A stretch of DNA of 18,673 nt. It comes from an uncultured Muribaculaceae bacterium. GTDB lineage: Bacteria > Bacteroidota > Bacteroidia > Bacteroidales > Muribaculaceae. A program made the position numbers and the translations under genes. The notes beneath the pieces are model-generated. The model was not told the DNA's origin and searched no databases. It worked only from the letters and a program-made list of their open reading frames with translations. Positions 1 to 8,700 of this stretch are shown here, one piece after another (positions within the stretch are counted from its first letter, which is position 1; each line of letters begins with the position of its first letter). The stretch covers positions 1-18,673 of the forward strand of contig CAJUIJ010000033.1 of NCBI GenBank assembly GCA_910586175.1. Direction: 5' to 3'.

Positions 1-476
1 CCGTGCCAGAAATCGAAGAGCTTTGATGGTCCTACCACTAAGATTGCCTGCTCTCCGCTGCGTAGCTTCGCTATGCAGAAATGTCGCCAGTTTGGTCCCG
101 GTTTTAGCAGTTCGTCGTCGGTAGCCTTATAGTTGAGCGTTACCTTAACACCACATTCCCGGTTTATTCTTGCCATAATATTTCTGAATATAGAGCCGTG
201 GGTGGCGTCATCCTTCAGATTGTTGCTAAAGATGTAATAATGTATCATCTCGTGCACCATGGTGTCGATGTATTCAGATTCCGGCAAGTCGTTGAGCACG
301 CTTATCTCTATGTGAATCGATTTGTGTCCGGTGCGTGTATCTGTGCGAACAACTGTCAGGCCCATGCTCCGCTTGCGGCGATTTAGATGAATCGGAGGCC
401 TTACCAACGAGCCTCCGAAACATAGTTGATTATACTTATCGAATATACTCTCAAGTTGTGCACGGGTTGGGAACAT
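1..476 (-). CDS. SprT-like zinc metalloprotease domain protein (C-terminus beyond the window)
   Basis: This is the N-terminal part, about 158 codons, of a protein that runs off the left edge of the window. The ATG at 476-474 is preceded by AAAGGA and lies 5 nt after the aat stop, so translation is probably coupled to aat. The visible protein has a zinc-protease motif, H75-E-M-I-H79 (seen as MVHEMIHYY), followed by T-H93-G-S-I-F, where the histidine is the likely third zinc ligand. This spacing and the H-G-x-x-F pattern match the SprT-like (Spartan-type) family, whose members are metalloproteases, or metal-binding proteins of unknown substrate, in bacteria. The exact role cannot be told from the sequence. 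There is no signal peptide, so it should be cytoplasmic. The family call is fairly secure; full length and any C-terminal zinc ribbon cannot be seen. Confidence 0.82.
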   Translation of the reverse strand, partial: MFPTRAQLESIFDKYNQLCFGGSLVRPPIHLNRRKRSMGLTVVRTDTRTGHKSIHIEISVLNDLPESEYIDTMVHEMIHYYIFSNNLKDDATHGSIFRNIMARINRECGVKVTLNYKATDDELLKPGPNWRHFCIAKLRSGEQAILVVGPSKLFDFWH

Positions 477-481
477 TATCG

Positions 482-1183
482 CTAATCCTTTTGTTCGCTA
501 TTCATTATGTTAAGGTATTCAGACAAGGGGATGTTACGGCCTCCCATGCTTCGCAGGTGTGGGGTTTCGAATTGGCAATCAATCATCTTGGCTCCCATTT
601 TCTGCAATCGGTGAGCCAAGGCCACGAGTGCCACTTTCGATGCGTCAGGCTTCAGCGAGAACATGCTCTCTCCGCAAAACACACCATTAACCATCACTCC
701 ATACAAGCCACCGATCAATTCTCCATTATTCCACACCTCAACGCTGTGAGCCACCCCAATTTTATGTAGCTTCGTGTAAGCCTCAACCATTTGAGAGCCG
801 AGCCATGCTCCCGGCTGGTCAATGCGAAGCTTCGAGCAGCCGTCTATCACCTTATCAAACGCAGTGTCGAACGTTGTGACATAGTCACCCTTGTTGAGGC
901 GAGTACGCAAAGAGTGCGATACGTGAATCTCATCAGGAAAAATCACGAATCGGTCATAGGGGCAATGCCAATGCAATTGGTTCCACCATTCGCGTTCCCC
1001 CTCCGGCACATCAAGAAGCGTGAAATCGGTCCATGGGAAAATGCCATAAGAATAAGCGGCCACAAGACGCTCCGGCGATAAGTCACCACCCACGGCAAAC
1101 AACGAGTCCTCCTCACGGTCAGATTCCGGCACATCAAGCGGATTTGGGAAATAGGGATAATCCGGATCTAACTGAAATATCAT
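482..1183 (-). CDS. aat: Leucyl/phenylalanyl-tRNA--protein transferase
   Basis: The enzyme transfers Leu or Phe from aminoacyl-tRNA to the N-terminal Arg or Lys of proteins, creating an N-degron. At 233 residues it matches the usual length (E. coli Aat is about 234). Visible family blocks are GGDLSPERLVAAYSYGIFPW (residues 32-51), GELIGGLYGV (154-163), GESMFS (171-176) and IDCQFETPHLRSMG (201-214). D202 and Q204 in the last block correspond to the conserved D-x-Q active-site residues. Between FPW and FVIFP there are extra residues relative to E. coli (around 52-72), which seems normal for this phylum. The protein is cytoplasmic. It sits 86 nt downstream of clpA and shortly after clpS, the two proteins that act on its products, which supports the call. 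No strong ribosome-binding site is seen before the ATG, only an A/G-rich leader. Confidence 0.95.
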   Translation of the reverse strand: MIFQLDPDYPYFPNPLDVPESDREEDSLFAVGGDLSPERLVAAYSYGIFPWTDFTLLDVPEGEREWWNQLHWHCPYDRFVIFPDEIHVSHSLRTRLNKGDYVTTFDTAFDKVIDGCSKLRIDQPGAWLGSQMVEAYTKLHKIGVAHSVEVWNNGELIGGLYGVMVNGVFCGESMFSLKPDASKVALVALAHRLQKMGAKMIDCQFETPHLRSMGGRNIPLSEYLNIMNSEQKD

Positions 1184-1236
1184 AGCTTCTTTTGATTTTG
1201 GTTGTTTTCTTTTTTGGGTTGTGAGACTGAAACTTT

Positions 1237-1263
1237 GACATTATGACATGATGTCATAATGTC
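1237..1263. repeat. 27-bp palindrome between clpA and aat
   Basis: A 13-nt arm (GACATTATGACAT, 1237-1249) and its exact reverse complement (1251-1263) flank a single central base. It starts 6 nt after the clpA stop codon. CATGATGT also occurs twice in direct orientation with a 16-nt period (1247-1254 and 1263-1270), and ATGTCAT occurs at 1251 and 1259. No T-run follows the stem on the minus strand, so it is not a standard intrinsic terminator. It could be a protein-binding dyad, an mRNA-end hairpin, or a site controlling aat separately from clpA. The palindrome is seen directly; its function is unknown. The rest of the 86-nt gap (1184-1269) shows no clear promoter. Confidence 0.75.
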
Positions 1264-1269
1264 ATGATG

Positions 1270-3519
1270 TTATAGGGTCAGTTTCTCTTTTTCTACCTTC
1301 ACCTTGGCTTGGCCTCCCTCTCGCAGATTTCCAAAGAGAATTGCTCGCATCAGGAGCGGCTTAAGCTGATGGTTTATCACACGGTCTATTTCACGGCCAC
1401 CATAGATTGGGGAGAATCCCTCCTTGATGAGGAGAGCATGGGCATCGGCCGAGAGTTCGAGCGAAACATGCTTTGCAGTCAGCTGTGAGCGCAGGGCGTC
1501 AAGTTTCTTGTCGAGGATTCGTTCTGCCATCTCGCGCGTCATGTCGTGAAATACCGTTACATCAGTAAGGCGATTCAGGAACTCCGGTTTAAACTGCTTC
1601 TTGACAGCCCGCAGCATGGCCTCGCCACTCTGCACGGTTGCCCCAAAGCCAACCGAAGCCTGACGCGCAAATTGCGCTCCGCTGTTGGTAGTCATTATAA
1701 TCACAGCATGACGGAAATCGGTTTTCTCCCCCTTGTTATCAGTGAGCATGCCATAATCCATCACCTGAAGCAGAATATTATAAATATCGGCATGAGCCTT
1801 CTCCAGCTCGTCGAGCAGCAACACACAGTGAGGCGACTTGCGCACAGCCGAAGTGAGCAGGCCACCGTCATCATAGCCCACATAGCCCGCCGGCGAACCG
1901 ATAAGTTTGGCCACGGTATGCTTCTCGGCATACTCACTCATGTCGAAACGTATCAGAGGGACCGACAGCTCGTCGGCAAGCACACGGGCCACCTCAGTCT
2001 TGCCGACACCGGTAGGCCCTACAAAAAGGAGCGAAGCCATAGGCTTCTCTACATCCTTAAGACCCGCACTCGCCATAAGCACAGCCTCACAGACCTTACT
2101 CACAGCCTCATCCTGGCCAAACACACGCCGCAGCATATCCGCCTGCAACGACTCGAGACGGGCAGAATCTTCTTTATCTTCTGCAAGCACGTCCACATTG
2201 CAAATCTTGGCGAGCACTTGCGAAATTTGCGGCTTGTCTATCATCTTCGACAACGCATCGCCATGCACCTCTGCCCAAGCACCGGCCTCATCTATCAGGT
2301 CAATGGCCTTATCCGGGAGGAAACGCCCGTTGATGTAACGTTGGGAGCCGGTCACGGCATAGGCAATAGCCTCATCAGAATACATTACACCATGAAAATC
2401 CTGATACTTACTTTTGAGACCATTCAATATGGCGATGCACTCTTCTACCGACGGCTCTGCAATGTCGATTTTTTCGAAACGCCTTGCCACACCCTTGTTT
2501 TTGGCGAAAGCACGGTTGAACTCCTCATAAGTTGTGGCCCCCATAAACCTCAGCGAACCATTCTCAAGATATGGCTTCAGCAAGTTGGATATATCAAGCG
2601 AACCACCCTCCACACGACCGGCACCGACAATATTGTGAACCTCATCGATATAGAGTATATTTTTCACACCATCAGGAGCAGCGGAAGAAACTCCATCAAG
2701 AATCATCTTCAGGCGCTTCTCCATATCGCCGCGATACTGGGTACCCGCCATCATCGAGCCGAGGTCGAGCGAATAAATCTTTACTCCGCTCAATCTCTCC
2801 GGCACATCACCAGTGTTGATACGGGCAGCCAGGCCGTAAGCCAACGCGGTCTTGCCAACACCCGGTTCACCGACATGCAGCGGATTGTTCTTATCCTTGC
2901 GGCACAGCACCTGAATGGTGCGGTCCAATTCGCGGTCACGGCCAATGAGAGGGTTATGGGTCGCCACCAAATTACTCAGGCAACTCACATACTGCATCCA
3001 CTCCATAGCGTGGGGTGAAGTGTCAGCAATTGAAGCCTCATCCAACACATCACCATTGAGAGGATCCAGCATTTCCACGCTATCCCAATCAGTGTAATAA
3101 TCAATCAGCATGCTCATGAAAGAACCCTTATCGCCCGAAGAAAGATAGGTCAAGGCATTTTGCGCCAATGAATCCCTCAAATCGAACATGGCCGACACCA
3201 CATGTGTCACCCTGAGTTCATCTTGCGCGGAATTCAGTATATTGGCGAAAGCGTCGCGGATTACATCAGAAAGCTGCAACGAAGGGACAGGCATGTCATA
3301 CTCCATATCAGCAGGGACAGGCTCGGCATTTTGCGTTATGTAATCGTACAAAAAGTCGGCAAGCTCCCTGCCGTGCACAGCATCGATAAACTGCTGCTGT
3401 CCGGCAATTGCCCAGAGCAAATGCTCAGGTGTAACAAACTGCTCGCGCAAAGACTTGGCCAAACGTATTGCCTCGTTGGTTGCTTCAATCAGAAGTTTGG
3501 ATTGGCGTGGTATTTCCAT
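1270..3519 (-). CDS. clpA: ATP-dependent Clp protease ATP-binding subunit ClpA
   Basis: This is the hexameric AAA+ unfoldase that feeds proteins into the ClpP chamber and takes N-degron substrates from ClpS. At 749 residues it is close to E. coli ClpA (758). The order is an N-terminal Clp repeat domain (about 1-150), then D1 with Walker A GEPGVGKT (217-224), Walker B ILYIDE (288-293), sensor GATT (327-330) and RRFEK arginine-finger region (346-350). D2 follows with Walker A GPTGVGKT (501-508), pore loop GYVG (545-548), Walker B VLLLDE (566-571) and sensor-2 GGRE (707-710). The short linker between D1 and D2 lacks a ClpB-type coiled-coil M domain, and clpS lies just upstream; both favour ClpA over ClpB. 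A VGF tripeptide (623-625) sits where E. coli ClpA has the ClpP-docking IGL. It starts 18 nt after clpS with an A/T-rich leader and no Shine-Dalgarno. Confidence 0.95.
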   Translation of the reverse strand: MEIPRQSKLLIEATNEAIRLAKSLREQFVTPEHLLWAIAGQQQFIDAVHGRELADFLYDYITQNAEPVPADMEYDMPVPSLQLSDVIRDAFANILNSAQDELRVTHVVSAMFDLRDSLAQNALTYLSSGDKGSFMSMLIDYYTDWDSVEMLDPLNGDVLDEASIADTSPHAMEWMQYVSCLSNLVATHNPLIGRDRELDRTIQVLCRKDKNNPLHVGEPGVGKTALAYGLAARINTGDVPERLSGVKIYSLDLGSMMAGTQYRGDMEKRLKMILDGVSSAAPDGVKNILYIDEVHNIVGAGRVEGGSLDISNLLKPYLENGSLRFMGATTYEEFNRAFAKNKGVARRFEKIDIAEPSVEECIAILNGLKSKYQDFHGVMYSDEAIAYAVTGSQRYINGRFLPDKAIDLIDEAGAWAEVHGDALSKMIDKPQISQVLAKICNVDVLAEDKEDSARLESLQADMLRRVFGQDEAVSKVCEAVLMASAGLKDVEKPMASLLFVGPTGVGKTEVARVLADELSVPLIRFDMSEYAEKHTVAKLIGSPAGYVGYDDGGLLTSAVRKSPHCVLLLDELEKAHADIYNILLQVMDYGMLTDNKGEKTDFRHAVIIMTTNSGAQFARQASVGFGATVQSGEAMLRAVKKQFKPEFLNRLTDVTVFHDMTREMAERILDKKLDALRSQLTAKHVSLELSADAHALLIKEGFSPIYGGREIDRVINHQLKPLLMRAILFGNLREGGQAKVKVEKEKLTL

Positions 3520-3537
3520 AATAACAAATTGTATAAA

Positions 3538-3843
3538 TCAACCTTTGCGTTCTATGCGGAGACGTAGAGGGAAGCCTTCCTCTCGTGCCATCTGCTCAGC
3601 CATATTCACTTTGGAGCGTGCTATGTCGTAACTGTAAGTACCCACAAGAGCCTTGCCATTGTTGTGAATCTCAAGCATGATTTGCTCCGCATCGGCAGCA
3701 TTTCGATAAAAGACTGTGCGAAGCACCTCCACCACAAAGTCCATCGTGGTGAAATCATCGTTGAGCATATAAACATCAAACTTGTCAGGTTCCTTGATAT
3801 TCAATCTTGACATCAAGGATGATTGCGATCCGGATTGCGACAC
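3538..3843 (-). CDS. clpS: ClpS, adaptor of the ClpA unfoldase
   Basis: ClpS binds destabilising N-terminal residues and delivers these proteins to ClpA. The 101-residue protein shows LNDDFTTMDFVVEVL (27-41), containing the N28-D29-D30 pocket residues and M34, and IMLEIHNNGKA (55-65) with H60, the histidine contacting the substrate alpha-amine. The end, EEGFPLRL, is also typical. The open frame begins just after a TGA, so the GTG at 3843 is the first possible start. An ATG at 3813 would give 91 residues. I prefer GTG because the polar 20-residue N-terminal extension and the position of NDD fit other ClpS proteins, whose extension is needed for delivery, but this is a judgement. It lies 18 nt upstream of clpA and surely shares its transcript. 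No promoter consensus is seen in the 64-nt gap upstream (3844-3907), which is A/T-rich with short TATTAG repeats. Confidence 0.93.
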   Translation of the reverse strand: MSQSGSQSSLMSRLNIKEPDKFDVYMLNDDFTTMDFVVEVLRTVFYRNAADAEQIMLEIHNNGKALVGTYSYDIARSKVNMAEQMAREEGFPLRLRIERKG

Positions 3844-3907
3844 TTTTTTTCAGGTGTTAAGTGATAGTTATTAGATATTAGTTATGAGGTTGTTTACTTA
3901 TGCAAGT

Positions 3908-4210
3908 TTATTGGTTAGTAATTCTTGGTGATAATTGCCATTGCTTCTCGGTGGTGCGCTTCAGCGTCAGCGGAAACTCCGATTGGAGCACCGACGGCTG
4001 CTCCGCTTCGCAAGGCAGTATGCCGAACTTCTCCAGCACCACGGTCTCTCCCCTTTTTAGCCTCATATATATTTCTGCCACATCAGCATCACTGTCGAAA
4101 CTCAGGATTGCGTTGGCAAACTCATTTACGCAGCATTCCTCACTTTCACACTTGCCGGAGGGCACAGTACCGTCAATCCGCAGCGCCGGACACAGAATCT
4201 TGCACTTCAC
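3908..4210 (-). CDS. Hypothetical small Cys-rich protein
   Basis: I do not recognise this 100-residue protein. It lies between the lipoprotein gene and clpS on the same strand and fills a gap that would otherwise be empty. As drawn, it starts with GTG at 4210 and overlaps the lipoprotein gene by 38 nt; an in-frame TGA lies just upstream, so no longer start exists. Another GTG (codon 16, at 4165) would begin 7 nt after the lipoprotein stop and give 85 residues. There is no signal peptide or membrane segment, so it is probably cytoplasmic. Cysteines at 3, 7, 21, 26, 27 and 67 (GKCESEECC in the middle) hint at metal binding or redox chemistry, but the spacing matches no zinc-finger family I know. 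Its position suggests the same transcript as lspA and clpS-clpA. Confidence 0.62.
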   Translation of the reverse strand: MKCKILCPALRIDGTVPSGKCESEECCVNEFANAILSFDSDADVAEIYMRLKRGETVVLEKFGILPCEAEQPSVLQSEFPLTLKRTTEKQWQLSPRITNQ

Positions 4211-4997
4211 GTTTCACTTTCTTTATTGGTTTACGATATATTTTCTGCGAATGAATGCGGTAATATTCGAGCGAATCGAAAGGCAAAGAGGCGAGCGACA
4301 CGCTGTCGGCCCAAAGCGGCAACTTCGACTGACTGTCGATTGTCAGATTGCCGAAAATACGGCGTATGCGACGCGCGGTGTCAGTCTGGAGATTCAGTTC
4401 GAGTTTGCGGTCGGAGAGCTGCTTAGTATTATAAGCCTTGACTCCATCTTCATACTCCACTCCAAGTAGAGCCACACCTTCTGCCCTTGTGTTGAAACGC
4501 ATGTTCAGTCTCAGCTTCTGACCCGGTTCAACCTCCGACGAAGGAATAGAGAAGTCAAGACCGTCAGACGAAGCAAGACCGCTGAACATCATCATGCGTC
4601 CGTATGGCCACAGGTCGTCAAACTGAAGCGACTCTCCCTTGCCGGCATATTTCCTCTGCTTGGCATCCAATTCCTTCTCCACCTTCTCGCACAATATGTA
4701 ATACTTGTCAGGATTGCGGCTATACCAGGCTATAGTGGAGTCATACTCCTCACGGCTAACCTTATGACTGCGGAGCACCGACATAAGCAGGCCATCATCA
4801 TCGCCGGAATGCAAACTGAAAGAATTTCCACGTTCGCAGGCACGAGCCAATTCATAATCGGCCACAATGGGAGCCATCTCCTGATCAGACATCACCTTGT
4901 CGGGACGTTTCACACATGCACCGAGCGAAAGGAGCGAGAGGAGAGACAGAGGCAACGCCAACTTCAAAGTATATTTACACAGATTGCTGCGCATCAT
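4173..4997 (-). CDS. Lipoprotein with N-terminal DUF4296-like domain
   Basis: This is a predicted lipoprotein of 274 residues. I place the start at the ATG at 4997, 7 nt after the lspA stop. An upstream GTG at 5039 would place 14 extra residues before the signal peptide and overlap lspA. The N-terminus has basic residues, a Leu-rich core and the lipobox L-G-A-C with Cys at about residue 28, so signal peptidase II should cleave it and a lipid should be attached. The next 80 residues (PDKVMSDQEM, then SREEYDSTIAWYSRNPDKYY) have the look of DUF4296, a Bacteroidota lipoprotein domain of unknown function often found next to lspA. The C-terminal half is probably beta-rich and ends in a basic stretch (KIYRKPIKKVKR). 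There is no D/E-rich export signal after the Cys. Function is unknown; the domain call is from memory of family pattern. Confidence 0.85.
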   Translation of the reverse strand: MMRSNLCKYTLKLALPLSLLSLLSLGACVKRPDKVMSDQEMAPIVADYELARACERGNSFSLHSGDDDGLLMSVLRSHKVSREEYDSTIAWYSRNPDKYYILCEKVEKELDAKQRKYAGKGESLQFDDLWPYGRMMMFSGLASSDGLDFSIPSSEVEPGQKLRLNMRFNTRAEGVALLGVEYEDGVKAYNTKQLSDRKLELNLQTDTARRIRRIFGNLTIDSQSKLPLWADSVSLASLPFDSLEYYRIHSQKIYRKPIKKVKREVQDSVSGAAD

Positions 4998-5004
4998 TGC
5001 TTTA

Positions 5005-5724
5005 TTATTTCGAAACATCCATACTCTTGCCATTGTCACCCTTGTCGCCGATTGCGGCGAAAGCCAAGGAAAAATCGCGCGTATAGAAAAGAATCAGAAG
5101 AGCCACGCCCACGCAGATAGAAGCATCGGCAAGATTGAATATATAAGCAAAAAACTCATAATAATCGCCACCTACCCAAGGCATCCACTCAGGCCAATAG
5201 AAATCGAAAAGAGGGAAATAGAACATATCGACCACGCGACCTTCAAACCAGTCAGCATATCCACCGCCGGGAGGGAAAGCCACCGCCAATTCGGGGGGCA
5301 TCGGATTATTGAAGAGACGTCCATAAAACACGCAGTCGAAAATATTGCCGGCAGCGCCGGCAGTGATAAGAGCCACTGCCACTATAAAACCGGTGCGCAA
5401 TTCATATTTCAGGCGAATCTTCACCAGAAACCATATAAAGAGGCCCACGGCTACAATACGGCCGAACGTGAGCAACAGCTTATTCCAGAGTTCGAGTCCG
5501 AAAGCCATGCCATTATTCTCGATAAACTTCAGATGAAACCAAGAAGTTATCTCATAATCCTCACCGAGATAAAAATGAGTCTTCACCCAAATCTTTATTA
5601 TCTGGTCTGCAATCAGCACCAGCAGTATAATCGCCGAGGCGAGCACACCCGCATTAGTGCGTATCGCCGAAGGAGCTTGTCCTCCGGCGATACGGTCATT
5701 ATTGTTATTCATCAACTGCGACAT
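5005..5724 (-). CDS. lspA: Lipoprotein signal peptidase (signal peptidase II)
   Basis: LspA is the inner-membrane aspartyl protease that removes signal peptides from prolipoproteins. The ATG at 5724 follows the ileS stop by one base (TGA-T-ATG), implying coupled translation; the open frame extends further upstream only to a GTG inside ileS. With this start it has 239 residues, longer than the roughly 165 of E. coli. Motifs are AD40Q in the first membrane segment, ENNGMAFG (69-76), GNIFDC (126-131), the catalytic Asp in GRVVDMF (D166) and the second catalytic Asp in FNLADASI (D200). About 25 extra residues (roughly 138-162) separate the GNIFD and GRVVD motifs, and more lie before FNLAD, which I believe is common in this phylum. 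The Arg that usually follows Asp in the GN-x-x-D-R motif is Cys131 here. Its next-door neighbour is a likely substrate lipoprotein. Confidence 0.95.
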   Translation of the reverse strand: MSQLMNNNNDRIAGGQAPSAIRTNAGVLASAIILLVLIADQIIKIWVKTHFYLGEDYEITSWFHLKFIENNGMAFGLELWNKLLLTFGRIVAVGLFIWFLVKIRLKYELRTGFIVAVALITAGAAGNIFDCVFYGRLFNNPMPPELAVAFPPGGGYADWFEGRVVDMFYFPLFDFYWPEWMPWVGGDYYEFFAYIFNLADASICVGVALLILFYTRDFSLAFAAIGDKGDNGKSMDVSK

Positions 5725-5725
5725 A

Positions 5726-8700
5726 TCAGCGAGACACGCGGGCGAATACCTTTTCACCGTCGATATCGAGTTCCACTACTCCATCGCCGGCAAGATCATT
5801 CACGAGTAAAATTTCATTTGCGAGTACCTGCGAGGCCACATAATCGCTGAACTGCGAGAGGGCCTCACGCACCGAGGGCAGATCGCTGAGTTCGACACGC
5901 ACCTTGTCGGTAATCTCGAAATCAGACGACTTGCGGATGTTCTGCACGCGGTTGATGAGTTCGCGGGCCATTCCCTCGTTACGGAGTTCGGGGGTAAGGG
6001 TAACGTCCAGAGCCACGGTGACACTGCCATCGTTAGCTACAAGCCAACCCGGGATATCCTCCGGAATCACCTCCACATCGGCGAGCGTCACCACCGGTTC
6101 GCCAGGCAGATTCTCAAACTTATACTCGCCATCTTTCTCCAGTTCGGCAATCTGCGACTGCTCCATGGCCGTGATAGCCTTGCCGAGGTCCTTCATGATT
6201 TTGCCATACTTAGGACCGAGCTTCTTGAAGTCAGCCTTCACACGCTTCACGAGACCGGACTCCTCGTTCTCAACAATTTTGAGTTCCTTGACATTAAGCT
6301 CGCCAAGCAGAATCTGCTCCACAGCCCGGAGGTCATCGCGCTGGGCATCGTTCATCACCGGCACAAGAAGCGTGCGCAGAGGCTGGCGCACCTTGAGATT
6401 AGCCTTGCGGCGCAGAGCCAACACATTTGAAGTGATAACCTGAGCAAGGTTCATGCGTTCCTCCAGACGCTTGTCGATTGCAGACTCGTCGGCCTTGGGG
6501 AAGTCAGCGAGATGCACAGAGAGATACTCTTCGCCGGCAGAAGGAGCCATGAGGTCAGCATACAGGCGGTCGGCATAGAAGGGGGAGAAAGGCGCCATGA
6601 GCAACGCCACTGTCTTCAGACACTCGAATAGAGTCTGATAAGCGGCAAGTTTATCCTGATCCATATCTCCGGCCCAGAAACGCTTGCGGTTGAGGCGTAC
6701 ATACCAGTTGGAGAGATTATTGTTTACAAAATCATCGATGGCACGTGCCGCCTTGGTCGGCTCATAGTCATCGAGGTCTGCCTCCACCTCCTTGATTAGA
6801 GAATTCAGCAGCGAAAGAATCCAACGGTCTATTTCGGGACGCTCTGCGAGGGGCACCTGCTTCTCTGTGCCGGTGAAACCATCTACATTGGCATAGAGAG
6901 CGAGGAACTTATAAGTATTGTGCAGCGTAGCGAAAAGTTTGCGACTAACTTCAGCCACACCCTCCTCATCATACTTCAAGTTATCCCATGGCGACGAATT
7001 GGATATCATGTACCAACGCACCGGGTCAATGCCGAAACGCTCAATGTTGTCAAACGGGTCAATGGCATTGCCGAGACGTTTCGACATCTTGTTGCCATTC
7101 TTGTCAAGCACGAGGCCGTTGGAGATAACTGCTTTGTAAGCTACAGAGTCGAATACCATGCCGGCAATGGCATGGAGCGTAAAGAACCAACCGCGTGTCT
7201 GGTCTACACCCTCGGCGATGAAATCGGCAGGATACACCTCACCGGAGTCAAGGAGCTCCTTGTTTTCGAACGGATAATGAATCTGAGCATAAGGCATCGC
7301 CCCTGAATCAAACCACACATCAATAAGGTCAGACTCACGCTTCATGGGCCTGCCGCTCTCAGAGACGAGGATATAATCGTCTACATAGGGACGGTGCAGG
7401 TCGATAAGTTCATAATTCTCCTTTGTATACAGACCCGGCACGAAACCCTTGTCGCGAAGCGGATTGGACTTCATGAAACCCTTGGCGACAGAATCATCGA
7501 TACGACTGCAAAGATCCTCCACACTCTCTATGATTATTTCCTCGCGGCCATCCTCAGTGCGCCAGATGGGCAATGGAGTGCCCCAATAGCGCGAGCGGGA
7601 GAGATTCCAATCCTGCACATTCTCGAGCCACTTGCCGAAACGTCCGGAGCCGGTAGAGGCAGGTTTCCACTTTATAGACTCATTAAGCGACATGAGCCTC
7701 TCGCGTGCCTGCGGGGTGCGGATGAACCAACTGTCGAGCGGATAATAAAGCACAGGCTTGTCGGTGCGCCAGCAATGCGGATAATTGTGGGCATGCTTCT
7801 CCGTGCGGAATACAAGTCCCGCCTTCTTCAGGTCAATGCATAGTTCCACATTGAGATCCTCGGCTGCTCCGGCGGCCTTCTCATCGTAGCGGCCATTTAC
7901 TGTATATTTCGGATCGTAGGCATTCTTCACATACTTACCGGCATATTGCGAATATAACGGCAGGTCTACGCACTTATCCACAAATTCAGTTGCAAGCTCA
8001 TCCACAAGATAGAACTTACCGGTAAGGTCGACCATCGGACGGGTCTCCCCTCTCCTGTTGATCATAAACAGTGAAGGGATGTTTGCAGCCTTTGCCACCT
8101 TGGCGTCGTCGGCACCGAATGTCGGAGCGATATGCACGATGCCTGTACCGTCGTCGGTGGTAACGTAATCACCGAGTATCACACGGAACGCGCATTCCGA
8201 AATTTCGACATACTTATCATTGCCGACAGTGTATACCTTGTCGGGATTAGCTTCGGCATATTCGCGCACGAAAGCAGGTGAGAAATCTCCCACAAGTTCG
8301 GTGGGCTTGACCCAAGGCATGAGCTGCTCATAGTGCATACCCTCAAGTTCAGTTCCCTTCCACTTGCCCACAATCTCATAAGGCACCACCTTGTCGCCGG
8401 CCTTATAGTCAGAAAGTGCTTTATCCTTCCCTTCTTTCTTGAAATAAGAATTGACTAACACCTCAGCCATCACAACGGTGAGAGGTTCGCCGGTATAGGG
8501 GTTGAACGTACGCACGGCCACATAGTCAAACTTCGGGCCAACACAGAGAGCGGTGTTTGAGGGGAGGGTCCAGGGGGTTGTGGTCCAAGCCATGAAGCAA
8601 GGTTTGCCCCATCCGGTCATTTCGGGTTTGGGATCCTTTATTCCAAAGAGCACCGTTGCGGTGAGATCCTTCACATCTCGATAGCAGCCGGGCTGGTTAA

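Noticed and set aside
1546..3018. 490-codon open frame on the plus strand inside clpA
   Set aside because: It is fully antisense to clpA, whose domains are unmistakable, and its translation has no recognisable motif. Codon bias of the real gene explains the open frame.
3900..4469. 189-codon plus-strand frame opposite the Cys-rich protein and lipoprotein genes
   Set aside because: It crosses two minus-strand genes that fit the operon, and no family features are seen in it.
4998..5039. Earlier GTG start for the lipoprotein
   Set aside because: It overlaps lspA by 35 nt and puts extra residues before the signal peptide; the ATG pair at 4997/4994 gives a normal lipoprotein signal.
4895..5850. 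317-codon plus-strand frame opposite lspA
   Set aside because: It is antisense to lspA and the flanking ends of ileS and the lipoprotein gene; its composition (many His, Arg, Ile) is typical of a shadow frame.
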